Notes under the pieces: model-generated | The model's database searches: none | What the model was told of the DNA's origin: nothing | Seen by the model: the letters and a program-made list of their open reading frames with translations, nothing else | Part shown: one piece after another, positions 35,591 to 45,033 of the stretch | How the letters are laid out: each line of letters starts with the position of its first letter | How positions within the stretch are numbered: position 1 is the stretch's first letter | Translations under genes and position numbers: made by a program | NCBI RefSeq assembly: GCF_000941055.1 | Contig: NZ_CP007202.1 | Span: 678,001-742,000 of the forward strand | Direction: 5' to 3' | DNA: 64,000 bases | From: Siansivirga zeaxanthinifaciens CC-SAMT-1 | Lineage (GTDB): Bacteria; Bacteroidota; Bacteroidia; Flavobacteriales; Flavobacteriaceae

Positions 35591-36292
35591 TTAATTTCTT
35601 GCTCTAACAGTGCGTTGCTCAATACGTTTTTCGTAGTGTTCTCCTTGAAAAATACGTTGCACAAAAATTCCTGGAATATGGATTTGATTGGGGTCTAAAC
35701 TTCCCAGTGGCACCAGCTCTTCAACCTCGGCAACTGTAATTTTAGCGGCTCCGCACATAACGGGATTAAAATTTCGAGCCGTTCCTTTAAAAATTAAGTT
35801 ACCAGCCGGATCGCCTTTCCAGGCTTTAACAAAGGCAAAATCGGCTTTAAAGGCCTGTTCTAAAACATACATTTTGCCATCGAATTCGCGGGTTTCTTTG
35901 CCCTCTGCAACTTCAGTACCATAACCAGCAGGCGTATAAAAAGCAGGAAATCCTGCTTGGGCTGCGCGACAACGTTCTGCTAAAGTGCCTTGCGGAATCA
36001 GTTCTACGTCCAACTCGCCCGAAAGTATTTGGCGTTCAAATTCATCATTTTCACCAACATAAGAGGAAATCATTTTCTTTATTTGATGCTTTTGAAGCAA
36101 TAAGCCTAAGCCAAAATCGTCTACTCCTGCATTGTTAGAAATACAGGTTAAATCTTTAACCCCAAGTTTAACTAATTCTGCAATGGCATTTTCTGGAATA
36201 CCACTTAAACCAAAACCACCAAGCATAAAAGTCATACCGTCTTTTACGCCTTGCAAGGCTATATTGACATTATTTACCTTCTTATTAATCAT
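35591..36292 (-). CDS. scoA: 3-oxoacid CoA-transferase subunit A
   Basis: The 233-residue alpha subunit has the glycine-rich [14 protein letters not shown] block near the N-terminus, [15 protein letters not shown], and [20 protein letters not shown]. It pairs with the B subunit at 34521 to form the active heteromer. The gene is first in the unit, followed by the four-helix-bundle gene and scoB. Confidence 0.94.
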   Translation of the reverse strand: MINKKVNNVNIALQGVKDGMTFMLGGFGLSGIPENAIAELVKLGVKDLTCISNNAGVDDFGLGLLLQKHQIKKMISSYVGENDEFERQILSGELDVELIPQGTLAERCRAAQAGFPAFYTPAGYGTEVAEGKETREFDGKMYVLEQAFKADFAFVKAWKGDPAGNLIFKGTARNFNPVMCGAAKITVAEVEELVPLGSLDPNQIHIPGIFVQRIFQGEHYEKRIEQRTVRARN

Positions 36293-36356
36293 TATCGTTA
36301 AATTTTACCTTATAAATTTACAAATAATCAAATTATAAACTAAACCAGATTTGAAA

Positions 36357-36390
36357 TAAAAAAGCCACTCGAAAACGAGTGGCTTTTAAA
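36357..36390 (-). terminator. Intrinsic terminator after the PBP1A gene
   Basis: An 11-bp stem (AAAGCCACTCG / CGAGTGGCTTT, 36361-36386, AAAA loop) ends in a U run when read on the minus strand. It lies 30 bases beyond the PBP1A stop. Confidence 0.88.
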
Positions 36391-36416
36391 AATTATGTGT
36401 GCTTTAAATTCGAAAT

Positions 36417-38756
36417 TTATCCGAAATCTAATTCTTCTTCAACCTTTTCTTTGGCATCTTCCATTCGCTCTCCTTCAGAATTTCCAGAACAATCTACATT
36501 AATTGAAAGTTCTTTAGGCACATCGAAATTACCGGTAGAAACGTTTAGCGTTTCATCTTTATAACAACTTTTCATATATAACCCCCAAATAGGCAATGCC
36601 ATGGCAGCACCTTGTCCGTATGTTATAGTTCTAAAATGGGCTGCTCTATCTTCTGCGCCTACCCAAACACCAGTTACTAAATTGGGTACCATACCCATAA
36701 ACCAACCATCACTTTGGTTTTGCGTAGTACCTGTTTTACCGGCAATAGGGTTTGTAAACGCATAAGGGTAACCTGTAATTATTTCTTTATAAACGCCGTA
36801 AGGCTCTCCGGTGCGTCTTAATCTGGCTCCAGAACCATATTGCGTAACCCCTTCTAAAAGTTTCACAGTAACATAGGCTGTTTCTTCGCCAACTACATCT
36901 CGAGTTTCGGGTTTAAATTGATATAAAACCGTACCATTTTTATCTTCTATGGTTGTAACCATTACAGGCTTAGTATAAACCCCTTTATTAGCAAATGCTG
37001 CATAGGCACCAACCATTTCGTAAACACTTATATCGGCAGTACCTAAAGCAATAGATGGTACTTCGGGGATATTGGAGTCTATACCCAATTTTTTAACTAA
37101 ATCGATAACGGTTTTAGGTCCAACTTTATCCATTAAACGCGCCGTAACCGTATTAACCGAATTAGCCAACGCATTTTTTAAGGTTCTAATACCACCATAT
37201 TTTCCATCGGAATTTTGAGGGCACCAATCTTCTGGGTTTCCAAACTTGTTTTTTTCTATACAAAAAGGTGTATCTGGAAATTCATCGCAAGGCGAATAAT
37301 GTAATTGATCGATGGCTGTGGTATAAACAAAAGGCTTAAATGTAGAACCCACTTGGCGTTTTCCTTGTTTTACCATATCGTATTGAAAATGACGATAATT
37401 TACACCACCAACCCATGCTTTAACATGACCGGTTTGAGGATCCATAGACATCATACCTGTGCGTAAAAACGATTTATAGTAACGCATAGAATCCATAGGT
37501 TTCATTATGGTATCTATCTCTGAAGGTTTTCCTTTAACATAGGCAAAAACTGTCATTTCGGTAGGCTTTTGAAAAGACGCTTTTATCTCTGCATCCGATT
37601 TTTTTAAATCGTATTTCATGTGTCGCCAACGTTCAGACTGACGCATAGAACGATTCATTAAGCTTTCAATTTCATCGTTATTTAAATCTAAAAAAGGAGC
37701 CGTAGCATTACGTTCGGGCGTATTTTGATTAAAAAATTCTTTTTGTAATCGTGCCATATGCTGCTCTACCGCATTCTCGGCATACTGTTGCATTCGCGAG
37801 TCGATGGTCGTGTAAATTTTTAAACCGTCGTTGTATAAATTCCATTTGCTTCCGTCAGGTTTCGGATTGTTTTTAATCCAATCTTTCATAAAACCATCGA
37901 GGTATGTTCTAAAATAAGTTGCAATACCTTCACGATGCGATTCTGGATTATAATTTAAATCTAAATCGGTTTTTTGAAGTGAATCTTTTACTTTTTCATC
38001 AATAAAATCATATTTATACATTTGTGCTAAAACCACATTTCTACGGTTTCTAACACCTATAGGGTTTCTATTGGGTCTTGGATTGTATAGTGATGAATTT
38101 TTAAACATACCCACCAACATAGCCGATTCTTTTAAATCTAAATCTTTTGGCTCTTTACCAAAATAAATTCTGGCGGCGCTGCGAATACCATCGGCATTGT
38201 TACCAAAATCGTATATATTGAAATATTGTGCTATAATTTCTTCTTTGGTATATTGGCGTTCTAAACGAATGGCTATAATCCATTCCTTAACTTTTTGAAG
38301 CATACGCTCAACTATGTTTTTAGAGCCTTCACCATGAAATAACTGTTTTGCCAATTGTTGGGAAATGGTACTGGCACCACCGCCACCGCCTAATTTAACA
38401 ACAGCTCTTAATGTACCAATAGCATCGATTCCCGAATGACTTTGAAAACGGGCGTCTTCGGTTGCAATTAAGGCATCAACTAAATGTTTTGGCAAATCTT
38501 CGTAACTAATAGGGGTTCTATTATCGTTTAAATAAAATTTACCAATGGTTTTTCCATCAGAAGATATAATCTCGGCAGCTAAATTTGTTTTAGGATTTTC
38601 TAGTACCGTATGATCTGGCATTTCACCAAAAGCACCCCATGAAGCCAATAAAAATATAAGAATAACAAATAAAATAGCGCCTGAGAATACGATCCAAAAC
38701 CAACGCACATATTTAGAAAAATCTTGTGTTGGTGGTGTTTGTTTTTTTGTTGTCAT
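36417..38756 (-). CDS. Class A penicillin-binding protein 1A
   Basis: The 779-residue bifunctional murein synthase has a short cytosolic tail, one membrane anchor (about 18-40), a GT51 glycosyltransferase domain (TEDARFQSHSGID, STISQQLAKQ) and a transpeptidase domain with SxxK (GSTFKPF), SVN (ANSVNTV) and KTGTT. It polymerises and cross-links peptidoglycan at the inner membrane. The C-terminal tail is acidic. It is followed by its own terminator. Confidence 0.96.
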   Translation of the reverse strand: MTTKKQTPPTQDFSKYVRWFWIVFSGAILFVILIFLLASWGAFGEMPDHTVLENPKTNLAAEIISSDGKTIGKFYLNDNRTPISYEDLPKHLVDALIATEDARFQSHSGIDAIGTLRAVVKLGGGGGASTISQQLAKQLFHGEGSKNIVERMLQKVKEWIIAIRLERQYTKEEIIAQYFNIYDFGNNADGIRSAARIYFGKEPKDLDLKESAMLVGMFKNSSLYNPRPNRNPIGVRNRRNVVLAQMYKYDFIDEKVKDSLQKTDLDLNYNPESHREGIATYFRTYLDGFMKDWIKNNPKPDGSKWNLYNDGLKIYTTIDSRMQQYAENAVEQHMARLQKEFFNQNTPERNATAPFLDLNNDEIESLMNRSMRQSERWRHMKYDLKKSDAEIKASFQKPTEMTVFAYVKGKPSEIDTIMKPMDSMRYYKSFLRTGMMSMDPQTGHVKAWVGGVNYRHFQYDMVKQGKRQVGSTFKPFVYTTAIDQLHYSPCDEFPDTPFCIEKNKFGNPEDWCPQNSDGKYGGIRTLKNALANSVNTVTARLMDKVGPKTVIDLVKKLGIDSNIPEVPSIALGTADISVYEMVGAYAAFANKGVYTKPVMVTTIEDKNGTVLYQFKPETRDVVGEETAYVTVKLLEGVTQYGSGARLRRTGEPYGVYKEIITGYPYAFTNPIAGKTGTTQNQSDGWFMGMVPNLVTGVWVGAEDRAAHFRTITYGQGAAMALPIWGLYMKSCYKDETLNVSTGNFDVPKELSINVDCSGNSEGERMEDAKEKVEEELDFG

Positions 38757-38823
38757 GTAATGTCTTTGAGGTAATAATTTTGATACATGTTCACTTTGAC
38801 AAAAATGAAATGATCTTAAAAAT

Positions 38824-39318
38824 TTATTCTTGATTTATTTTTTCTACTCTAAATCCAACATCTGTAATACCTTCTAAATCAACAACGCCATTCACTTTGC
38901 CGTGTTCTCGCATGGCTTGTTGTATGTTTACAGTATAGGTTCCTGCTTCTTTAAAAACAACAGCTTCTTTATACCACAGTTTATTTTCTTTTACATCGGT
39001 AAAACCTGTGCCTAACAGTTTGCCTGTGGGGTCTGCCATTTTATACTCTAAAGTATCCTTAATTGTTTTACCATGCGGAAAAACCATTTCAACAATTAAA
39101 AACAAGTTATTGTATTTGTAATCGTTAGTGTTTCTAAGGTTTACAAATAAATTGTAAGCGTTTGTTGAATCTGGAGCCTTTAATTGAAACGTTACAATAG
39201 AATTTTTATGCCACTTCTGCGGCACCGATTTATAAACGTCGTAAACGCTATTCGAATCGCAAGCGACAAATAAGAACGAAAAAATTAAAAAAAGTAACCA
39301 AACACTATTTCTTAGCAT
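38824..39318 (-). CDS. gldH: Gliding motility lipoprotein GldH
   Basis: The product is a 164-residue lipoprotein. The signal peptide ends in the lipobox FVAC (cysteine near residue 20). The mature start VYDVYKSVPQKWHKNSIVTF is typical of GldH, which is needed for gliding and for the type IX secretion-linked Gld machinery. The start at 39318 (MLRNSVW) is chosen because it begins a proper signal peptide; a longer frame to 39456 lies inside ricT. It overlaps the ricT stop by 14 bases. Confidence 0.93.
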   Translation of the reverse strand: MLRNSVWLLFLIFSFLFVACDSNSVYDVYKSVPQKWHKNSIVTFQLKAPDSTNAYNLFVNLRNTNDYKYNNLFLIVEMVFPHGKTIKDTLEYKMADPTGKLLGTGFTDVKENKLWYKEAVVFKEAGTYTVNIQQAMREHGKVNGVVDLEGITDVGFRVEKINQE

Positions 39319-40540
39319 CTTTATTCGTTTGAGGTTTTCTTTTGTTATTGTTTCTGGGCTTATTGTTGGTGTTGTTATTCTTGGTATTAGCGTTCTTGTT
39401 GTTCTTATTATTCTTGTTCCTATTGTTTTTACGTCTTTTATTCGGTTTTGGATCATCGAAGCGTGTTAAACTATCTTGACCAACAACGTTTTCAAACTCA
39501 TTTTTAGTATCTTCAATAAGATCTGAAGCATATTCTTCTAGACTAACAACTTTTTCTTTCTTCTTATTTAAAGCAATAATTTCGTTGGCTTGCTCGGTAG
39601 TAATTTTGTGCCAGTTGGCCCATTCGCCTTCGTAAGCATACCACATATGCCCTTTAAATATATCGGTTTTTTGGCATACGGCCACACCTTTTTCTGTATA
39701 CAGTTTAATGTCTGTTTTTGGAAAACTTTTTAATGCATCTAAATAGGTGTCTAACTCATAATTTAAACAACATTTTAATTTTCCACATTGCCCAGCAAGT
39801 TTTTGTGGGTTTAATGATAATTGCTGATATCGTGCTGCTGAAGTACTTACCGAACGAAAATCTGTAAGCCATGTAGAACAACATAATTCGCGCCCACAAG
39901 ACCCAATGCCTCCAAGACGTGATGCTTCTTGGCGAAACCCTACTTGTTTCATTTCTATACGCGTTTTAAACTCGCGTGCAAACACTTTGATAAGCTCACG
40001 AAAATCGACGCGATCTTCGGCAGTATAATAAAACGTGGCTTTACTAGCATCGCCCTGAAATTCGATATCGGAGATTTTCATTTGCAAATTTAAATCGATT
40101 GCAAATTGACGAGCACGCACCTTCATTGGTTCTTCTCGATCGCGCGCTGCTTTCCATATATCGATGTCTTTCTGACTTGCTTTACGGTAAATCTTTAAAA
40201 ATTCGTCTTGATTTTCAGGAATGTTTTTTCGTTTCATTTGAACACGAACCAATTCGCCTGTTAAGGTAACCATACCAATATCATGACCAGCTTGAGCCTG
40301 TGTAGCAACAACATCGCCAATACTAAGGGTTATATTCTCGGTATTTTGATAGTAATCTTTTCTTCCGTTTTTAAAACGAACCTCAACCCAAGGAAACGGT
40401 TTTTCTCCGTTAGGAAGCGACATATTTGAAAGCCAATCGAAAACCGTTAGTTTATTACAACTATCGGTACCGCATGTGCCATTATTTTTACATCCTTTAG
40501 GTTGACCGTCTTTTCCAGTTGAACAACTGTTACAAGCCAT
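39305..40540 (-). CDS. ricT: PSP1-domain protein RicT (YaaT family)
   Basis: The 411-residue protein starts with a cysteine-rich segment (CNSCSTGKDGQPKGC...CGTDSC) and contains the PSP1 domain with the conserved ASRLGGIGSCGRELCCSTW and CGKLKCCLNYE blocks. In Bacillus, RicT belongs to a complex that carries Fe-S clusters and promotes RNase Y activity; the Bacteroidota role is inferred. The C-terminus is a long lysine/asparagine-rich tail. It is coupled to gldH by overlap, a pairing common in this phylum. Confidence 0.92.
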   Translation of the reverse strand: MACNSCSTGKDGQPKGCKNNGTCGTDSCNKLTVFDWLSNMSLPNGEKPFPWVEVRFKNGRKDYYQNTENITLSIGDVVATQAQAGHDIGMVTLTGELVRVQMKRKNIPENQDEFLKIYRKASQKDIDIWKAARDREEPMKVRARQFAIDLNLQMKISDIEFQGDASKATFYYTAEDRVDFRELIKVFAREFKTRIEMKQVGFRQEASRLGGIGSCGRELCCSTWLTDFRSVSTSAARYQQLSLNPQKLAGQCGKLKCCLNYELDTYLDALKSFPKTDIKLYTEKGVAVCQKTDIFKGHMWYAYEGEWANWHKITTEQANEIIALNKKKEKVVSLEEYASDLIEDTKNEFENVVGQDSLTRFDDPKPNKRRKNNRNKNNKNNKNANTKNNNTNNKPRNNNKRKPQTNKDAKK

Positions 40541-40654
40541 ATGATTTTATATATTGAATTCGTTAATAATAAACTTATTACGAATGAAGGTTTATAAATA
40601 TTTTTAAAAGGTAAAGATAAGATTATTATATTGACTATTTAAATTGAATAAAAA

Positions 40655-40885
40655 TTAAATGTCTTTTACGTCTATTATCTTTACCGGACACGCTTTTGAA
40701 GCATTTTCGCAAGCTTCTAAAATAGTATGATCGTTAGATTTTAAAGTGAAAAAGCCTTTTTTATCTACACCATGCAACAAGACTGTTTTTCCGTCTTTTT
40801 TAGACATTTGAAAATGTTTTGGTGCAAATTCTACACAATAGTTGCAACCAATACATTTGTTACGCTGTAGGGTAATAACAACCAT
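40655..40885 (-). CDS. Single-cluster [4Fe-4S] ferredoxin
   Basis: The 76-residue protein has CIGCNYC (Cys11, 14, 17) with EFAP instead of a fourth local cysteine, and a distal Cys66 in ACPVKI. This is the pattern of ferredoxins with one [4Fe-4S] cluster. Its ATG overlaps the stop of the U32 peptidase gene, so it is translationally coupled to that gene and may be its electron donor. Confidence 0.93.
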   Translation of the reverse strand: MVVITLQRNKCIGCNYCVEFAPKHFQMSKKDGKTVLLHGVDKKGFFTLKSNDHTILEACENASKACPVKIIDVKDI

Positions 40886-42129
40886 TATGCTTCAACTTTA
40901 TTTTCAACAATTTTATATAATTTATCTGAAGGTCTTATTCTAAAACCAAGCGGAATAGTAACTAAATCGCCTTTAGTTCCTTTTGTAGATTTGGCATCAT
41001 TCACCATCATTTCGGTTACCTCCAATTCTTTAGCCCCAGTAGTTGGCCCTGTTATTAAAATGGTATCGCCAACGGTAACATCGTATGCTTCAATTTTAAA
41101 CTCGCCAATTTGAGGTTTAGGAAAAAAGTGTGTGCCCTTACCAATGTAAACTTTTTTTTGTGTGGCATGAGAACCCGAACCTTCGCTCCACGCCCCCAGT
41201 TTTTGTCCCAAATAATAACCATTCCAAAAACCGCGATTATAAACTTTTTCAAGTTCTTGCATCCAAGAAATAACTTTTTCTTTATCGAAAGTTTTAGTTT
41301 CTAAACTATTAATCGCCTCCCGGTAACACTTAATTACTTTGGCTACATATTCGGGAGCACGACCACGACCTTCAATTTTTAAAACCTTAATACCTGCATC
41401 GGCCACCTGATCGAGAATATCGATAGTACATAAATCTTTTGGAGACATAATATACTCGTTATCAATTTCCATCTCAAAACCTGTTTCCTGTTCGATAACC
41501 GTATATTTTTTTCTGCAATTTTGCTTGCATGCCCCACGATTGGCCGAAGAATTATAGGCGTGTAAACTCATGTAACATTTACCTGAAACAGCCATACAAA
41601 GTGCCCCGTGACCAAAAATTTCAATTTCAACTAATTTACCCGATGGCCCTTTTACCTGATCTTTTTCAATTTGTTCGGTAATTTTTTTAACCTGCCTTAA
41701 ACTTAACTCACGACTTAAAACCATGGTGTCTGCAAATAGGGCGTAAAACTTAACAGTTTCAATATTGGTTATGTTTATTTGTGTTGAAATATGCACTTCC
41801 ATACCAATTTCTCTGGCTGTCATAATAACCGCCTGATCCATGGCAATAACGGCCGTAATTCCTGCTGCTTTGGCTTTAGTAATTAAGGTTTTTACGATAG
41901 ATAAATCGTGGTCGTAAATAATCGTATTTAAAGTTAAATACGTTCGAACCCCTTTAGCCTGACAACGTTTTGCTATTTCTGGTAAATCATCTAAAGTAAA
42001 ATTTATAGATGCTCGCGCACGCATGTTAAGTTGCTCTACTCCAAAATAAATAGAATCTGCACCATTGTCTAAAGCCGCCTGCAAAGATTCGAAATTTCCT
42101 GCAGGAGCCATTAATTCAATTTTTTGCAT
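40885..42129 (-). CDS. U32 peptidase-family tRNA hydroxylation protein (TrhP-like)
   Basis: The 414-residue protein starts ELMAPAGNFESLQAAL and has the U32 signature EIFGHGALCMAVSGKCYMS, then GACKQNCRKKY with the cysteines that bind an iron-sulphur cluster in this family. The size and C-terminal beta domain fit TrhP (YegQ), which in Escherichia coli makes 5-hydroxyuridine at position 34 of tRNA. The next gene upstream is trhO, which performs the same modification by another route, supporting this call over protease or UbiU/RlhA roles. Confidence 0.85.
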   Translation of the reverse strand: MQKIELMAPAGNFESLQAALDNGADSIYFGVEQLNMRARASINFTLDDLPEIAKRCQAKGVRTYLTLNTIIYDHDLSIVKTLITKAKAAGITAVIAMDQAVIMTAREIGMEVHISTQINITNIETVKFYALFADTMVLSRELSLRQVKKITEQIEKDQVKGPSGKLVEIEIFGHGALCMAVSGKCYMSLHAYNSSANRGACKQNCRKKYTVIEQETGFEMEIDNEYIMSPKDLCTIDILDQVADAGIKVLKIEGRGRAPEYVAKVIKCYREAINSLETKTFDKEKVISWMQELEKVYNRGFWNGYYLGQKLGAWSEGSGSHATQKKVYIGKGTHFFPKPQIGEFKIEAYDVTVGDTILITGPTTGAKELEVTEMMVNDAKSTKGTKGDLVTIPLGFRIRPSDKLYKIVENKVEA

Positions 42130-42136
42130 TTTAAAA

Positions 42137-43207
42137 CTACTTTTTAGAATTGAAATGATCGAAAATATTCCTTAAATCCTTTTTGTATGGTAAGTGGTCG
42201 GCACGCCCTTTTTTAAAAATATCGTTGCTATTGGCTTGACCTTTTCTAAGTTCTTTTTGCTCTTCGTAAGGAAGCGCATGAATTTCTTTGCAGGTTGTAG
42301 AGCAACAATTATTCATTTCTTCTTTACAGGCATCGCATTGAATAAACAACAAATGGCAAGCATCGTTTGCGCAATTGGTATGCACATCGAAAGGGGTTCC
42401 GCATTGGTGGCAATTGGCTATAACATCGTCGCTAATGCGCTCGGCACGTCTTTCATCGAACACGAAATTTTGACCTAAAAATTTATTTTCCAGATTGTAT
42501 TCCTTTACTTGTCGTGTGTACTCGATAATACCTCCTTCTAACTGATAAACGTTTTTAAACCCTTTGTGTTTAAAATAAGCACTGGCTTTTTCGCAACGAA
42601 TACCACCGGTACAATACATTACTAGATTTTTGTCTTCTTTATGATTTTTTAAATCGTCTTCAATAATATCTAACGATTCTCTAAAGGTATCTACATCGGG
42701 TGTTACGGCATTTTTAAAATGGCCTATTTCACTTTCGTAATGATTTCGCATATCTACCAAAACGGTATTTTCATCTTCAATAAAGCGATTAAATTCTTCA
42801 GCTTTTAAATGAACACCTTTGTTGGTAACATCGAAAGTATCGTCGTTTAAACCATCGGCAACAATTTTGTTACGAACCTTAATTTTTAGTTTTAAAAACG
42901 ATTTATTATCCTGTTCTACAGCAATATTTAAACGAATATCTTTTAAAAAATCGATACTATCTAAATGGGCTTTAAACTCGTTGAAACGGTCGGCAGGGAG
43001 CGATAACTGGGCATTAATGCCTTCGTGAGCGACATAAATTCTGCCTAAAACCTCTAAGGAATCCCAGGTTATAAACAAGTGGTCTCTAAACGATTGTGGG
43101 TTGTCTATTTTGGCGTACTGATAAAAAGAAAGTGTTAATCGATTTTTACCTGTTTTATCGATTAATTCGGCTCTTTCTTTTGCGCTTAATTTATTGTACA
43201 GTTGCAT
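42137..43207 (-). CDS. trhO: tRNA uridine-34 hydroxylase TrhO (rhodanese family)
   Basis: The 356-residue protein has the YceA layout: an N-terminal acylphosphatase-like domain, a rhodanese domain with the active loop YCTGGIRC (Cys199) and a cysteine-rich C-terminus (CHQCGTPF, NCANDAC, CDAC, CC) that may bind zinc. TrhO uses O2 to hydroxylate U34 of tRNAs. It heads the trhO-trhP-ferredoxin group, with only 7 bases to the U32 gene. Confidence 0.93.
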   Translation of the reverse strand: MQLYNKLSAKERAELIDKTGKNRLTLSFYQYAKIDNPQSFRDHLFITWDSLEVLGRIYVAHEGINAQLSLPADRFNEFKAHLDSIDFLKDIRLNIAVEQDNKSFLKLKIKVRNKIVADGLNDDTFDVTNKGVHLKAEEFNRFIEDENTVLVDMRNHYESEIGHFKNAVTPDVDTFRESLDIIEDDLKNHKEDKNLVMYCTGGIRCEKASAYFKHKGFKNVYQLEGGIIEYTRQVKEYNLENKFLGQNFVFDERRAERISDDVIANCHQCGTPFDVHTNCANDACHLLFIQCDACKEEMNNCCSTTCKEIHALPYEEQKELRKGQANSNDIFKKGRADHLPYKKDLRNIFDHFNSKK

Positions 43208-43286
43208 GCTATACTAATTTATTTAAGGTTAAAGAATATTTTAAAGGCACAAAAGTACGATTTTAAAAAAAACCAGCCAATTTAAG

Positions 43287-43322
43287 GCAAAAAAAAGCAC
43301 TTAACAGTAAAATTAAGTGCTT
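43287..43322 (-). terminator. Minus-strand intrinsic terminator upstream of trhO
   Basis: A perfect 10-bp stem, AAGCACTTAA / TTAAGTGCTT (43295-43322, 8-base loop), is followed on the minus strand by a U run. It lies about 80-115 bases before the trhO start, so it cannot end a gene there but could attenuate trhO transcription. Otherwise the 287-base gap between trhO and recA shows no gene. Confidence 0.65.
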
Positions 43323-43494
43323 AGAAACAATTTGAGTTAGTCGTCTTAAAATGTTTTAAAGGTTATTTTCATAGCAAAAAAATTCCGCCTTTTAAATAAG
43401 ATGCAAAATTTAAAAAAAGGTTGCGTTATAAAATTGTATGATGACAAAAGTTATAGTATTTTAGCGTATTACTTCAGAAAAAATTAATTATAAA

Positions 43495-44508
43495 ATGAGC
43501 AGCGAAAAAGAAGCAAAATTAAAAGCATTAAAACTTACATTAGATAAATTAGACAAGGCTTACGGCAAGGGAACGGTAATGAAAATGAGTGATCAGGCGG
43601 TTGTTGATGTTGATGCGATTTCATCGGGATCTTTAGGTCTTGATATTGCATTAGGCGTTGGTGGTTACCCTCGTGGCCGTGTGATTGAAATATATGGCCC
43701 TGAATCGTCTGGTAAAACAACCCTAACATTACATGCAATCGCAGAAGCACAAAAAAGTGGCGGTATTGCTGCCTTTATTGATGCAGAGCATGCCTTTGAT
43801 AGATTTTATGCAGAAAAATTAGGTGTCGATCTAGAAAACTTAATTATTTCGCAACCAGATAATGGTGAGCAAGCCTTAGAAATTGCCGACAATTTAATTC
43901 GTTCTGGTGCTATTGATATTGTTGTAGTCGACTCGGTTGCTGCTTTAACACCTAAAAGTGAAATTGAAGGCGAAATGGGCGACTCTAAAATGGGATTACA
44001 TGCCCGTTTAATGTCTCAAGCTTTAAGAAAACTTACAGCTTCTATTAGCAAAACCAACTGTACGGTAATTTTTATTAACCAGTTACGTGAAAAAATTGGT
44101 GTTATGTTTGGTAACCCAGAAACAACCACGGGTGGTAATGCATTAAAATTCTACGCATCGGTGCGTTTAGATATTCGTCGTTCTACTCAAATAAAAGAAA
44201 CCGATGGCAATGTTACCGGTAACAAAACCAGAGTTAAAGTGGTAAAAAACAAAGTAGCACCACCATTTAAAACTGCCGAATTCGATATTATGTATGGCGA
44301 AGGTATTAGCAAAGTTGGAGAGGTTTTAGATATCGCAGTAGAAAACGAAATTATAAAGAAAAGTGGTTCGTGGTTTAGCTATGGCGAAACCAAGCTGGGT
44401 CAAGGTCGAGATGCTGTTAAATCGATTATAAAAGATAATCCAGATTTAATGGACGAACTAGAAGAAAAAGTAAGAGCAGTTGCCAAAGCCGCTTCTGCAT
44501 CAGAATAA
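43495..44508 (+). CDS. recA: Recombinase RecA
   Basis: The 337-residue protein has Walker [10 protein letters not shown] (68-76), the Walker B region [11 protein letters not shown], and the diagnostic [20 protein letters not shown] and [16 protein letters not shown] blocks. It drives homologous recombination and DNA repair. It is monocistronic with its own terminator. No obvious SOS box was seen. Confidence 0.98.
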   Translation: MSSEKEAKLKALKLTLDKLDKAYGKGTVMKMSDQAVVDVDAISSGSLGLDIALGVGGYPRGRVIEIYGPESSGKTTLTLHAIAEAQKSGGIAAFIDAEHAFDRFYAEKLGVDLENLIISQPDNGEQALEIADNLIRSGAIDIVVVDSVAALTPKSEIEGEMGDSKMGLHARLMSQALRKLTASISKTNCTVIFINQLREKIGVMFGNPETTTGGNALKFYASVRLDIRRSTQIKETDGNVTGNKTRVKVVKNKVAPPFKTAEFDIMYGEGISKVGEVLDIAVENEIIKKSGSWFSYGETKLGQGRDAVKSIIKDNPDLMDELEEKVRAVAKAASASE

Positions 44509-44511
44509 TTT

Positions 44512-44543
44512 TTAAAAATCCCGTTTTATCGGGATTTTTTTTT
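44512..44543 (+). terminator. recA terminator
   Basis: A 10-bp stem (AAAAATCCCG / CGGGATTTTT) with a 6-base loop is followed by more T, immediately after the recA stop. Confidence 0.92.
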
Positions 44544-44599
44544 GGCCCTCACGCAACCAATTGAACCTAAGTGCATCTAATAAAAAAAGATTTTATTAC

Positions 44600-45010
44600 A
44601 TGAAAAAATTAATTGCCCTTAGTTTCATTTTATTATTGTTTAGTGCGTGTAGTGTAGACGACAATAGTAATTACAGCTTCGAGGTATTACCTGTTGAGAG
44701 TGTTACCATTCCCGACACCTTTACCCTTGGAGAAACCTACCCGATTACCATTTCGTATTTTAGACCCTCAACATGCCATTCGTTTAGAGAGTTATATTAT
44801 TCGAAAGACGATAACCAACGAACTGTAGCACCAATTACTGTGGCTATTGAAGATAAAAATTGTCAAACTTTAGTAGACGAATTAACCGAAACAACCTTTA
44901 ACTTTGTAGTAACCAGCACAGGCTCGTATATATTTAAATTTTGGCAAGGCGAAGATGAAAATGGAGAAGATCAATATTTAACAATAGAAGTACCTGTTAC
45001 AGAAAACTAA
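44600..45010 (+). CDS. Lipoprotein of unknown function
   Basis: The 136-residue protein has a lipoprotein signal (KKLIALSFILLLFSAC) with the lipidated cysteine near residue 18. The mature part is beta-rich and has cysteines in STCHSF and KNCQT. I chose ATG 44600 because it begins the signal peptide. It precedes an ECF sigma gene by about 23 bases and could belong to its unit. The function is unknown. Confidence 0.8.
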   Translation: MKKLIALSFILLLFSACSVDDNSNYSFEVLPVESVTIPDTFTLGETYPITISYFRPSTCHSFRELYYSKDDNQRTVAPITVAIEDKNCQTLVDELTETTFNFVVTSTGSYIFKFWQGEDENGEDQYLTIEVPVTEN

Positions 45011-45033
45011 ATATTAAACTAATTAAATAACCA

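Noticed and set aside
39319-39456. N-terminal extension of GldH
   Set aside because: It reads through the repetitive lysine/asparagine tail of ricT; the lipoprotein signal starts at 39318.
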